Positions 46,760 through 59,040 of a stretch of 64,000 nucleotides of DNA are shown here, in pieces. Within the stretch, counting starts at the first letter, position 1; each line of letters begins with the position of its first letter. The translations under genes were made by a program, and so were the position numbers. Source of the DNA: Epiperipatus broadwayi (lineage: Eukaryota; Onychophora; Udeonychophora; Euonychophora; Peripatidae); assembly GCA_028023455.1 (NCBI GenBank), contig JAQFVV010000032.1, positions 932,001-996,000 on the forward strand. Reading direction: 5' to 3'. The notes beneath the pieces were generated by a model. It did no database searches. It was not told where the DNA came from and was given only the letters and a program-made list of their open reading frames with translations.

Positions 46760-49700
46760 AGGATGAAAACCCTAATTAAAAAGAAATTGTACTAATATAT
46801 ATGTATACAAACAAGGAATTTAATGTCAGTGTATTGCATCATTATGCAAGACTTAGATTAAATAAACATGGTAATGACCTAATGTCAAACCAGTCACTAG
46901 GTAACCAAATGCAAAAGATGAAAGCATAATTTTATTACATAATTTTATTTTACTTACAATCAATATAATATATGCAACAATAGGGTTTATACGGTGATGG
47001 AAAAGGAGATAAAAAAGGTGAGTATACTAAACAAAGGAAGCAAAGTACAGTATAAAAACAAAACCTGATCATTTCTATCATCTTTTACTATTTTCAAAGA
47101 ATGCAAAAGCTGTATAACAACAACATCAGGAAATTGAATGTTTGAATTTTAGAGAACATTGATAGCTTATTCGAACATTTCAACTTATTCACTTTATCGT
47201 TGTAATGCAAATTACAAGAAACTGCAAATGATGTTTAAACAGAAAGAATTCTAATAGATTTATGTAGTTGGATAAAATAATTGAACTGATTTATATAGAT
47301 ATTTAAAATAAAAAAAGACTACACTGTTTTTCAAATACGGATGAAATAACAAAATAGAACATCAGCAGCATAGTTATATATATATTGTACTGGTCAGAAT
47401 TGTACGTTCATTTAACAAGGTTTAGAATCTAAGCAAAAGTAACCTAAATCCACTCATGCCTGAGATACATAGGTCAGGAGCAATCATGGATTCTGCCCTA
47501 TTTGCTCTTCTCTAAAACTATAACATTATAAACAACACTTCTGATGATAACAGATGAAATTTTATTCATTCCGGTCCCGGAGACACAGCGGAGAAACATG
47601 AGATCTACAGGGTAATTAATGTAAATAAAGAATATCAAATCTTGGCTCAATCAAATACTTTATGTGAAGGGAAAATCTATGAATTTAAATGAATTGCAAA
47701 CAGCTAGCATTGTAAAAGAAACATGAATTATGAAATAGTATCCATCCAGAATGAGCAAAGACAGAACAACACAGAGATAAATGTCCATTTAAAATAATCA
47801 GTTATAACTTCTAAATATTAATAACACTATTATAAAGATTAAATGGGATTCAATGAGTGAGAGTCAGTAAGACACAAACACATGAGTAATTAACATGTAA
47901 TAATTTAATGAATATAAACAATTTAATTTACATTAAAAAACATAGCACAGATTTAATGCGGTTATTACTTTGCATATAGGTAACTGATTTAGTATGCTAA
48001 TGAGCTATAAATAATAATAAATTAATATTATCAATGCTATGATCATTACTTTAAATAATGATAAAGGACGTTTATAAATTCATCTCCAAAGATAAGTTTA
48101 TTCTTGATATAGCAGTTAAATAATTTATCATTCATGAGCATATATGGGCTTGTACAAAGGAGAAATGGGTTAGCCTAAATAAGCTTTACTGTGACAATCC
48201 TAAAATATTCGACTAATTATTAAATGAGTGGTTTACAAACATCACTGCACCACGTCTTATAGATAATATGATAACTATACATAAAAAGAACTCACAGTGC
48301 TGACTATAATGATAGTGTTAAAAGTGGAGTTTATATCCATCTTTGGACTAAAAGCTTTATCATATAAGAGATCACTTGTATTTATAACAAGGCGATATTC
48401 AAAGAGACAAATAGTAAGGTTCCATAGTACGTTTGCTGAAGTTATCCAATGAAAAGCCATAACAAATTAATGTTTGTCCTGAGATCGGAGCTACCAAATC
48501 TCATTCTCAGACAAGTTACATGAATAAAATCTAGTTCCAGAGGAATAAATATGACAAAGCAAAACACAAAAACTTGAGAATGCTATCATAAGTAAGCAAT
48601 GCGAATGTAGCTTAAGTCTTAAACGTTTTTAATGTACTAATTTAAGCTTAAATAAAATAATATCATGCGTAATGTCATGACAAATATTAATCAACTCAGC
48701 AACATATATAAAATCTTAGCAAATTAGGATGTCAAATATAGAAGAGGGAAATATTATTTTCCTATTTAACAAGCCCCAAATATTCTTAAACGATAGTATA
48801 TTATAAGCAAGTTAACGCTTAATGTCATATAAGTAATAAATAGTTATTAAAATAGATTATTAATCAGATTTATTTAAAGAACATAAAATGCATTTAAATC
48901 GAGTGTCAATAACAAAAGGTTTATCTTATCGCATAATATGATGTTTTAAACAATCCACCATTAAGCATATTTTTCAAAATATTTAATCAAGCAAACTGGG
49001 TTCAATAAGAAATTTTTATGTTTAACTATTTAAATATTCCCAAATATCGGAATGGTGGCTGAAATGATATAAGTTTGCTAGATTAAAATATTAGCATACT
49101 AAAATTAATTCAATAAAATACATAGTTTAAAATAAGTTTTGCCACATGAAAAGATAACTAAAGCGTGAAACTTAAAAAATTAAGATAGATTTAAAATACA
49201 TAATTCTGTGCTAGCGTTTTGTAGAACGAGATTTTTAAAACTTTAGAGAGAAAATCACAAATGTAACAATAATTAAGTTTATAGTCAGTTACCAAATAAA
49301 TAAAGATTACATTATGAGTACAATTAAAATTTACGAAAGAAGTGAGGAATATTAAGAGTTCGTTCTTCGGCAAAATGGATTACCTTTAGAAGTTATGGCG
49401 GCCACTTATAATAACATATACAAAGTTTAGATATGAAGGCACTGTCAACAAAATAATGGTGGGCATCTTCCAATAGTTCTTTTACAGTTAAATAGAACAG
49501 TTCTCAAGCAGTGATGGCATGGCAGGAAGGCATGACAAAGGCGATCTAAGATTAGGGAAAGCAAATCTTTCCACTACTCACAAGTCATTCTGTTTTCACT
49601 CTCCAATCGAACACAGGAGAATGAGTGATTTTAACTCATTTTGCACATTCTTTGCATGTTCCTAGAACTTTTACTCCTCCTACACTTGAAATTTGGCAAT

Positions 49701-50155
49701 ATTGGAAGATGTAAACAAATATGCATTATTTAAACATATTTCTTAAAATTGGAAATAGCTTTAAGAATATGACTTTATTGGTTTGACTTGAAATAGTTAA
49801 ATAAAACCGACATTTTTAAATTGTAATAATACCTTCTAGAATTTTCTAGCATTGCTTTAGCTTCACATTAATTGTATTTATTTTATATCTGTAATACATA
49901 TACGCACATACACAATTACCTAAGTGAAGGGAATTTACAAGCTTGGAAATAAAATATACTTAAGCTAAAATAATAATTCAACTGGTTACACATAACAATT
50001 TTTGAATAAACAAGGTGGAAGTTATACGTGTATATGTGTGTGCTTAACATTCCTGGATGACCAAATAAACATATAAACTGATCCAAACTCTACTTTAAAG
50101 GTATGTAATGTCATCAGGCAGTGAAGTTAAATATGTACTACAGACTTACCACTTC
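46760..50155. other. AT-rich stretch, no gene seen
   Basis: No recognisable gene. A less A+T-rich patch near 47440-47600 (including cattccggtcccggaga) and another near 49370-49640 were read in all frames without a convincing exon. Confidence 0.55.
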
Positions 50156-50177
50156 AATATATATATATATATATAAA

Positions 50178-50295
50178 CAAAAAAAAGACTTAGAAATCCA
50201 ATAAATAATATTATATTTCAACCAGAGGACTGGTTTTCATCAGTCCTCTGGTTGAAATATAATATTATTTATTGGATTTATAAGTCTTTTTTTTG
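50178..50295. repeat. Long palindrome, 54-bp arms and 10-nt loop
   Basis: Left arm 50178-50231 and right arm 50242-50295 are reverse complements with about one mismatch (cttagaaatcc against ggatttataag), around the loop ggttttcatc. (AT)n tracts flank both sides (50158-50175 and 50330-50345). The structure would extrude as a cruciform or, if transcribed, form a stable hairpin. It looks like two inverted copies of the same element end, as in the larger inverted structures in this window. Confidence 0.95.
50205..50250 (-). ncRNA. Possible hammerhead core inside the palindrome
   Basis: On the minus strand CTGATGA (complement of 50237-50243) is followed by AA, a 6-bp stem AACCAG/CTGGTT over TCCT, and GAAA. 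An extra unpaired A sits at the base of stem II, and no clear cleavage dinucleotide or stem I was found. The order and spacing fit a hammerhead, but the motif overlaps the palindrome, so pairing has a competing explanation. Confidence 0.35.
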
Positions 50296-50349
50296 TTGTT
50301 TTTATATGTATTTCCTTTGGTTAGTTTGTTATATATATATATATAAATG

Positions 50350-52220
50350 ATGGAATAGTTCTGTTCTTATAAAAAATATTAAATACAAACACTGAATTAA
50401 AAAAATTTTAATCATTTATGAACTGCAAAACAATGTACTATAACTAATTCAGTAGAGTCATAGGGCTAAATTGTTACCAGACCTGACTATAGGAAGCATG
50501 ATGGTTTAATATTCAGTGGTGTAATACCAGTGGAAACATCAAATGCCGTCTTAAACATTCCAATGGATACATAATGAAAACAACAGAATATGGAAATAAC
50601 ATCATTCCAAATATGTCACTAAGGAGTCCCCATGAGTCATGCATGACTTGCTATAGAAGTATGACCAGAATGGCAATGAACAGTATCTATCAAAGACATT
50701 AGTTGCCTAATTCATGAACATTATGCAAAATAACGAAGAAAGTCTTAATTTGTTGTGTAATTTGTTTAATTTTACATATACATTTGTAGAATTCTGTATT
50801 TTTTTTTATTTCACTTCCACATTTGAAAACCTAAATTTTTATAAATTGGGAGCATCCATTGTAATTGAAGTCAAGAAAGTGCAGGAAGGAATGTTAAGTT
50901 AGACAATTCTTTTTTTTTTCTCTATTGAATAATTTTTAGGTTAACTCTCCCTCCATGGTGACATGATATTAGGTATTATCATCATTACTGTAAGGAATAG
51001 AGAATAAGGTAAGATTTTGTTTGGTATTATTCCATATTAAGAACATACATTTGCTACTAGACAGAGTTTGTGTTATTTTTTTTTTGTTAACTAATGATTG
51101 CTTATATTTGTTTATTCAGTATGAATGACTAATATTTGCGTGTAAATGTTTTCTATCAAACTTGTACATAGTTAAGGGGGATCCTCAAAGAAGATGGAAC
51201 CTCTACAGTTGGAATTACACTATGAAGCTATTGCACATACCTTCATATAATCTTGTTAGTTAGTTAGCTTCATGATCATTCTAACATTGAATTAATAATT
51301 TTTCTTTTCATCATTCTGATCTACTTTGTAAATAGATAGTGTCCTTATTTATACCTGCCATGGGCAGGGTTGGATTAATAAACATATTTAATCATTAATA
51401 TGGTAATGATACATACTTGACACACATGTATATAATTATTTTTTGTTAAGAATTTTTCAATTTTTATTTTGTTTGTAAATAAACATCATTAATTTTATTT
51501 TCATTAAATGATCTCTAGTTTATTAGTTATTTATCCATTCATTCATCATTTCATAACCATACATATGTGCATACACACACATCTTTTATATTATAGCATA
51601 GTAATATGGTTAAATGAGTTTGATTGGAACCCATATAAAGGTATTGTAATTGCTATCTAAGATAAATTCACCTCTGAAAAGAGCCGAGTACAATATTCTC
51701 CCTGAGTTTGAATTCTGAGGCATGTATGGAATCCAAAAGTGGGGTGAAGTATGGATGAACTAACCTAAACTGTGTCTGAATTTAATGCATAAACCTAAAG
51801 CCAGCCCATTGGAGGTAGACATGATCATTGGTTAGGTACTTCATTGTAACATTCATGTCATCCTATCCAAAGACTCTATGTCTGACTGTAGTTAAATACA
51901 TTCCCCTTCTTCTAATGGAAAGCCTGGATTGTCTCAGTAATAATGGCAATGAAATAAAAACATATTTAATTAATAATAAAAAATATATATTTACATTATA
52001 AAGATAATACCTATACAATAAAATATTTATTTACACTAAACATTATTTTTTAAATAACTTTGATATATTAGAGTAATAAAATATTATTAAATTTTATACA
52101 TAATAACCTTTTCAATAAACCATCCTTAAAAAATTTACAATTCAAGCAATTATTATCACCTAAAAGTTCTCACTTTCACCTAATATAGTCTTTCTTTAAA
52201 ATATTATATACATAGACTAA
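50350..52220. other. AT-rich stretch, no gene seen
   Basis: No gene or repeat recognised. A short perfect inverted repeat cctgccatgggcagg is near 51355-51370. Confidence 0.55.
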
Positions 52221-52236
52221 ATAAATATATATATAT

Positions 52237-53690
52237 TATAACGTTTTCCGTATTTCTAGGCCTCTATATGCATTATAAATGCGCGAGTTGATCAAGTTAT
52301 GTAAAAGAAAAATAAATGTTCATTTATTTTATTTTTAAAAAAAAAGAACGTTTCATTATTATTCTAAAAACATAACTACCTTTCCTGATCAGCTCAGCCT
52401 AGAATTATTACCGAGTACAATTGTGAGCTGGATCAGTTTTTAATTTCTACGTGAGGGCACCAGAGTTGTTAGACCCACTGAGCCTGCATCGAACATATTG
52501 TAACTCGTAAAGTATTAATTATATGATCTGGATTAAAATTTCCGTTAAGTAGAAGATATTCCCCTTTGACTTAATTAAGAAAAATAAATCTATTTAGCAA
52601 AGGTAATTTGTATACTAATTTGAATTTAAATAACTAAATATAAAACTTAAATATCATAACATTAATTTTATTCACGTACAATGAAAGTTAAGCTAATAAT
52701 AAAAATTTATTCTAGCCCATCAAACATTTAATATTTAAGATTAAGACAAAATTATAATATTGGAAAGTATTGTGCATATGAATTTAATAATTTGATTCAA
52801 ATATTGAAGTAATCACTAGTTGGTGTCTTATTTTTCCATGGTAACAGTTTAGTTCACTTCTCAGTTCACAAATCTTTCGATCCAAAAAAATTATGGGATA
52901 ACATTTCATTCAACTCTCTATTCATAAAACTTTATGTAAAAGTTATGGCCATTAACTTACCGGTAAGTTGATATTTAAATAGATCATTGATCCTCCGACA
53001 TCCAATTCAGTGGGTAGTCTGCAGTAGTTGTTTTTTTTAGTTTCACTTCTTCCAAATCTCCGATCAAATTTAGGTAGAGCCAGACGACGATCTAGGTGAC
53101 TTTTCTAGAGAGAAAGTGTCGACAAACGATAAAGTTCTACTCACTCATGGCAAGCGATTTCAGTTCGTATCTAAGTGGACACATTTTATTAATATTTTTT
53201 TTTGTATAAAAAAAATATGAGGCATTTCAAATTGCTCAACACTCTCTGGAACAACAAGACAAAAGATACTTTTCAAATCTGTCAGCTCCTTTTATATTCC
53301 CAGATTCTTTTTAGAAGTTCTGCGCATATTCCTTTTTACCTTTTGTTCTATTTTATAAACTTCTACATTATTCTCCTTTTTTTTATTACAAAGTCTGTTT
53401 TCTCATTAAGAATTTCTGCCATTTTTAATTACTATCAGAAAGTCGGACTTTCTGATAGCAATCTTTTTTCTTCCACTACATGAATCAATTATTCAGTATG
53501 CACTTTCCAGCATTGAATTTATTTTAGTTAACTTATATTAAAAAAAAGAAAAATTAAACTTTCACTGTACATTTTCTTAAAACAATATTATATTACAAAA
53601 AAAATTAAAGATCGGTTCTCTCTTTTTTTTATTTAAATGATACACAATATTAAATAGTAATTTGTACCATATACATAAATAAATGGTACA
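52237..53690 (-). repeat. 3' LTR of the Ty3-type element
   Basis: 1454 bp, nearly identical to the 5' LTR apart from scattered substitutions and an extra T/A-rich stretch at about 52318-52345. It carries the same two palindromes (52954-52969 and 53432-53458). An LTR of about 1.45 kb is long for an element with a 3.9 kb interior. Confidence 0.95.
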
Positions 53691-53869
53691 ATGCCACCGG
53701 GGCAGGGAAATGAGAATAAAAATAGAGGTTTGAACTAATTTTATTCTTAATAAGTCTTTATGGAGTACTTCTAACCCACGTCCGAGTCTTATATGGTTTC
53801 AGTGACCTAGCGTTATAGGTACCCCTTTCTCCTTCACCATTTCTCTAAAGTAAAAGCATTTGGACCATC

Positions 53870-55020
53870 CTGTCGGATGATTTGGAAAGGTCCCTCATAC
53901 AAATTTTGGAACTTTTTAAAAATATGCTTCCCAGTTTGGCTCACAGGGTTTGTTTTGACCCACACTGTATCCCTGTTTTAAATTTATCAGTCAAGCCTCC
54001 TTTCCATCGGTCCGGAGTTTGGCACAGTGTTCCAATTTTTTTCTTGCTTCTTCGTGATCTCTCCCTTTATCAATGTTTTCTGGACTAGTGGGTAATCTGC
54101 ATTTATACAATCGAGGTACTGCTTGTCCGAATTGAAGTCTTACAGGTGCAAATCCGGTAGATTCATTATGAGTCCAATTTATGAAATTTAACACCCTTGG
54201 GAGTTGTTTCACCCATCCTCTATGGTTGGACGCAGTATATACCCTGAAGAGGCATCCTAACTCTCTCATCACCCACTCGCAAGGGTTTGATTGCGGATTT
54301 CGTATGGATGACAATATGTGTTTTACCTCCATCCTCTCTATCCACTGTTGCCAATCATAAGATGTGAAAGGCGTACCATGGTCCGACAAAATAGCTTTTG
54401 GTTTGCCTACCCTTTTAAAATATCGTACCTCAAGGACTCATATGGCATTCCTAGTATTGGCCTGGGTCACCGGATATGCTGACACCCATTTTGAAAAAAG
54501 GTCATATACTACTAATAGATATTTCATTTTCCCAAAAGCTGGCAATGGTCCATACAAATCAATAGCTACCAGGTCATTGGGTTCTTTAGGGATGATAGGA
54601 TTCAATGGACCTTGATATGACTTGTTTGCTGGTTTTGTCTTCTGACACATTTCGCATGAGCTTACTATTCTGGTGACCTGTGCTCTCATATTCGGCCAAT
54701 GGAACCATGTCCTCAATAAGCCTTCCACTTTATTTACACCATAGTGCCCATACAAATGATGGGTGTACTCAATAAGTCCTTCCTGTAAACTTTCTGGTAT
54801 AATCATTTTCCACTGATCCTTTTGTGGGTCAGTGATATACCACAGTATCCCTTCTTTCAGGTGGTATCTCTCACCAGCGTTAGTGTCTGCTGTTTCTCCC
54901 AATTCATCTTTGTCTTCTAGTTGGTCAATAATTCTCTTGTAGGTAGGGCTTTGCTGTTGTACCTTTCCTAAGTGTCTCAATCCTTCTTTTACTAGTGTCT
55001 GTTTCTAATTCTACACTTGA
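53870..55020 (-). pseudogene. Ty3-type integrase
   Basis: Minus strand. The N-terminal zinc-binding HHCC domain is visible as HHLYGHYGVNK with CEMCQKTK. The catalytic core has VAIDLYGPLPAFGKMKYLL (first Asp), SDHGTPFTSYDWQQW (second Asp) and NPQSNPCEWVMREL (catalytic Glu). A C-terminal YEGPFQIIRQDGPNAF segment, typical of the integrase tail that follows the core, appears in another frame near 53840-53900. One in-frame TGA lies between the first two Asp motifs (about 54435), another stop follows near 53990, and frameshifts lie beyond. The catalytic triad is preserved despite the breaks. Confidence 0.92.
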
Positions 55021-55032
55021 CAAACAGATATC

Positions 55033-56499
55033 TTACATCTGCAGATGGTCCTGGGTATCAGAAACAATATTCCAGCTCAATGTGTCAGCTACCACATTTT
55101 CAGTGCCCTTACAATACTGGATGGAATAATTGAACTCCTGTAGAAAAAGGCTCCATCGGATTAGCCTATAATTTGTTAAATAACTGTGATTTAAGAATTC
55201 CAGGCTCTTATGATCTGTCCTAACAATCGTTTCCGATCCTATCAAGAATTGGTGGAACTTCTGAAATGCCCACACCACAGCCAAGGCCTCTTTCTCTGTT
55301 ACACAGTAATTAATCTCTGCATCTCTCAATGGTCTGCTGACAAAATAAATTACGCCCAAGGTACCATCCTCTTGAGCTTCCATAAGAGCTGCACCTAACC
55401 CATACCCACTACTGTCTACCTGAACAATAAATGGTTTCCTTAGGTCAGGGTAAACCAACATCACTTGGCTAAGGAATTTCTCTTTAATAACCCTAAAATT
55501 GGTCTCATGCTCTTCCGCCCATTTCCATGACATTCCCTTACATAATAATTGCAGCAGAGGTTCCATGTCTGAAGCAAAGTTTTTGTAAAATTTATTGTAG
55601 AAATTACACAGCCCCAAAAATGATCTCACCTGTTTTGGTGTTCGAGGGGCTGGGAAATCTTGTAATTCCTGGATTTTGTCCAAGTGTGGTCTGATTCCAT
55701 TAGCATTAATTAAGTGCCCTAAGAAATTCACTTCTTCCACTGCTAAACAGCTTTTTTGTAAATTGATGCGAATATCCTTCATATTGCACTCTTTTAGAAA
55801 CAACTTGAGGTGTTGTAAGTGCTCCTGAGAGTTATTGGATGCAATAATCCATCATCCATGTAAATAGTGATTAACTTTTTGATCTCAGGGGACAGCACAT
55901 GGTCAAGACATTTTAGCAGGCCTGCTCCACTATTCTTGAGACCAAAAGGCATTCTGTTAAATTGGTACGATAAACCGATTATATCAAAATGCTGTGTACT
56001 TCCAGTCAGCAGGGTGTAACTTGATCTGCCAATAGCTGGCAGTCAGATCTAATGTGGAAAATATCTTTTTTCCCTGGAATTTATTTACCAACTCATTAAT
56101 TGGAGGTGGAACATTTTGATCTGGCCATGTAATCTTGTTCAATTGCCTGGCATCCAAACACAATCTTATGGCTCCATCTTTTTTTTTTACAACCATCAAT
56201 GGGTTATTATATGCTGACGAACCCTTAGTGATAATATCCCACTCCCCCATTTTAGCTAATTATCTCTCTACCTCAGCTCTATATTGGTGTGGCACTGGGT
56301 ATGATCTTGCCTGGTATGGTGTACTGTCAGCGACCTTGATCCTGTGCTCATACCCTTTAATAACCCCAGGTTTATCTGAAAAATTTGATTTATATTCAAT
56401 TAGAACTTCTTTTAGGTCCTCTTTCCATCCTTCCCTCACTTCATTTATTATCCCATCAATACATGCCTCTATTGAAGGCTGTTCTATCTCAACCTCCAT
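55033..56499 (-). pseudogene. Ty3-type reverse transcriptase and RNase H
   Basis: Minus-strand pol middle part. The linker ends KPGVIKGYEHRIKV and YPVPHQYRAEVER (56260-56499). The RT fingers are KKDGAIRLCLDARQLNKIT and IFSTLDLTASYWQIKLHP, with the first catalytic Asp (55984-56250). Then comes MPFGLKN and the catalytic ITIYMDD in another frame (about 55850-55950), and after a further frameshift VNFLGHLINANGI and RSFLGLCNFYNKF. RNase H follows: VQVDSSGYGLGAAL, NYCVTEKEALAVVW (the Glu), RTDHKSLEFLNH, ending GTENVVADTLS. Lesions: a stop near 56257 and frameshifts near 55984 and 55830. Confidence 0.92.
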
Positions 56500-56500
56500 A

Positions 56501-56983
56501 TTACTTTTGCTGGTTCATTCTCATCTGCGACCCAAACTCCACTTCTTCCCCATCGCAGATAATCTTTTCATCTTTATAATTGATCACACACCCAGTTTTG
56601 TGCATAAAATCGGACCCCAATATGGCTTCATGTACCAACCCTTTTAGAATTAATAGCGTGTGGGGCATAATTTTATCCCCTATTTTAATTTGCACCCAAA
56701 CTTGTTTCGAGCCCAATTGTGCCTTTTTGTTATTTGCCAATGTTATTTGCATGCTTTTCACTGGTAGAGTTGGTATCTCTATGGGTTGGCCCCGCATGCG
56801 TTCATAAGTTGTTTCCGACATTACTGATATCTGGCTGCCAGAATCCCACAATGTCTCTACCTTGACATCATTCATTTGCAAAACAACCTTTGGGCATTCT
56901 TGAGATGTGTACTTAATCAATTCGCCATCCCACTCACAAATAAGATTATCTATCTTCTTTTCTTCTGTTGTTCTACTGATCAC
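56501..56983 (-). pseudogene. Retroviral-type aspartic protease (pol N-terminus)
   Basis: 160 residues. The catalytic signature LWDSGSQISVMSE (D-S-G in place of the common D-T-G) lies about residues 46-58, followed by the flap region and ILKGLVHEAILGSDFM, the usual second conserved block (I-L-G-x-D). The protease would process the polyprotein during particle assembly. It is open through its length and joins the RT linker after a stop near 56500, so pol is interrupted here. Confidence 0.85.
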
Positions 56984-57192
56984 TTTATTTCTTCTCTTTT
57001 TCCTTCTTTTTTTATTGGTTCTTTTATTTCTTTTAATTCTCTGACCATCTCTGCCATTTCTCTTTTTATATCTTCTTTGAATTCCATCATGAATTCATAT
57101 AATAGTTTTCTTATTAAGGGTTCCATGCCCTCTTTTAATTCTTTCTCGCCTTCTGCCATATTTTGTATATTTTTACTACTTCTCAATTTCAT
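56980..57192 (-). CDS. Short Glu/Lys-rich ORF in the gag position
   Basis: 70 residues starting MKLRSSKNIQNMAEGEKELK, very rich in Glu and Lys with heptad-like spacing, probably an alpha-helical or coiled-coil segment. It occupies the place of Gag, but there is no capsid major homology region and no CCHC zinc knuckle. It ends in TAG/TAA overlapping the start of the protease frame in a different register. It may be the N-terminal stub left by an internal deletion, or a reduced Gag; a single copy cannot decide. Confidence 0.5.
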   Translation of the reverse strand: MKLRSSKNIQNMAEGEKELKEGMEPLIRKLLYEFMMEFKEDIKREMAEMVRELKEIKEPIKKEGKREEIK

Positions 57193-57609
57193 ATATGGCC
57201 GTGTTGCTTATTTTTGCTATAGTAAACAAAATCTTAACTTTATCAATTGTTACGATATAAATTCAATATTTTATTTTGCTTTGTTAATAAATTCGTTCAC
57301 TGACACCTCTCTTTTATCATCCTATAATCGCCCGTCCCTCTCTACCTTTACTGTCATTACTGGTCTTTGATCGATTTTATTTATTATTTAATTTATCCAC
57401 TATTATTTTGTTTCAATATAAACTTATTTAAAATCTTATATTCTTAAAAAAAAACTTTTGTAATCGTACGCAATAATATTTTAGACTTGTGCACTATTTG
57501 TGGTCATATTTATTTTCCGGCTATGGACATCAAATTCTCAATTTTATGCCGTTTTTAAATTTTCTCAGGTCATGGTTTTTTTTCCGTAAGCCCGAGTCGG
57601 GCAAGCCAT

Positions 57610-59040
57610 TATAACGTTTTCCGTATTTCTAGGCCTCCATACGCATTATAAATGCGCGAGTTGATCAAGTTATGTAAAAGAAAAATAAAGGAAGAACGTT
57701 TCATTATTATTCTAAAAACATAACTACCTTTCCTGATTAGCTCGGCCTAGAATTATTACAGAGTACAATTGTGAGCTGGATCAGTTTTTAATTTTTACAT
57801 GAGGGTGCCAGAGTCATTAGACCCACTGAGCCTGCGTCAAACATATTATAACTCGTAAAGTAATAATTATACGATCTGGATTAAAATTTCCGTTAAGTAG
57901 AAGATATTCCCCATTGACTTAATTAAGAAAAATAAATCTATTTAGCAAAGGTAATTTGTATACTAACTTGAATTTAAATAACTAAATATAAAACTTAAAT
58001 ATCATAACATTAATTTTATACATGTACAATGAAAGTTAAGCTAATAATAAAGATTTATTCTAGCCCATCAAACATTTAATATTTAAGATTAAGACAAAAT
58101 TATAATATTGGAAAGTATTGTGCATATGAATTTAATAATTTGATTCAAATATTGAAGTAATCACTAGTTGGTGTCTTATTTTTCCATGGTAACAGTTTAG
58201 TTCACTTCTCAGTTCGCAAATCTTTCGATCCAAAAAAATTATGGGATAACATTTCATTCAACTCTCTATTCATAAAACTTTATGTAAAAGTTATGGCCAT
58301 TAACTTACCGGTAAGTTGATATTTAAATAGGTCATTGATCCTCCGACATCCAATTCAGTGGGTAGTCTGCAGTAGTTGTTTTTTTTAGTTTCACTTCTTC
58401 CAAATCTCCGATCAAATTTAGGTAGAGCCAGACGACGATCTAGGTGACTTTTCTCGAGAGAAAGTGTTGGCAAACGATAGAGTTCTCCTCACTCATGGCG
58501 AGCGATTTCAGTTCGTATCTAAGTGGACACATTTTATTAATATTTTTTTTTGTATAAAAAAAATACGAGGCACTTCAAATTGCTCAACACTCTCTGGTAC
58601 AACAAGATAAAAGACACTTTTCAAATCTGTCGGCTCCTTTTATATTCCCAGATTCTTTTTAGAAGTTCTGCGCATATTCCTTTTTACCTTTTGTTCTATT
58701 TTATAAACTTCTACATTATTCTCCTTTTTTTTATTACAAAGTCTGTTTTCTCGTTAAGAATTTCTGCCATTTTTAATTACTATCAGAAAGTCGGACTTTC
58801 TGATAGCAATCTTTTTTCTTCCACTATTTGAATCAATTATTCAGTATGCACTTTCCAACATTGAATTTATTTTAGTTAACTTATATTAAAAAAAAAGAAA
58901 AATTAAACTTTCACTGTATGTTTTCTTAAAACAACATTATATTACAAAAAAAATTAAAGATCGGGTTCTCTCTTTTTTTTATTTAAATGATACACAATAT
59001 TAAATAGTAATTTGTACCATATACATAAATAAATGGTACA
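57610..59040 (-). repeat. 5' LTR of the Ty3-type element
   Basis: 1431 bp direct copy of 52237-53690. It contains the promoter in principle, but no TATA was assigned. Internal landmarks: a 16-bp palindrome aacttaccggtaagtt (about 58302-58317) and a 27-nt palindrome at 58780-58806. It lacks the ~27-bp tttattttatttttaaa-type insertion of the other LTR. A short open frame inside (58550-58831) is present in both LTRs but has no family match. Confidence 0.95.

Larger units (their letters stand above)
52237..59040 (-). mobile_element. Ty3/gypsy-type LTR retrotransposon, degenerate
   Basis: A 6.8 kb element read on the minus strand: 5' LTR 57610-59040, internal region 53691-57609 (3.9 kb), 3' LTR 52237-53690. 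The domain order protease, RT, RNase H, integrase is that of Ty3/gypsy elements. In the sense direction the LTRs begin TGTACC and end near CGTTATA. Both outer flanks are (AT)n, so the target duplication cannot be resolved; it inserted into an AT microsatellite. The LTRs differ by only a few percent by eye, yet the coding region has many stops and frameshifts. Gag is nearly absent. Sense sequence just inside the 5' LTR is ATGGCTTGCCCGACTCGGGC, a possible primer-binding site whose tRNA was not identified. No clear polypurine tract precedes the 3' LTR. Confidence 0.93.

Noticed and set aside
47560-47605. G+C-rich patch cattccggtcccggaga
   Set aside because: No frame, no repeat partner in the window and no stable RNA fold by eye.
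49396-49431. Possible first exon beginning atggcggccac
   Set aside because: A stop follows after 11 codons and no splice donor or promoter was convincing.
53202-53483. 93-codon frame present in both LTRs (also 58550-58831)
   Set aside because: It duplicates because the LTR does; it is rich in Phe/Leu/Ile, is antisense to the element and has no family motif.
56975-56990. Programmed frameshift joining the short gag-position ORF to protease
   Set aside because: The frames overlap, but the rest of pol has obvious random frameshifts and no slippery heptamer was clear.
56876-57370. Long plus-strand frames opposite the Ty3-type pol (also 56135-56647)
   Set aside because: Shadows of the minus-strand protease and RT frames.
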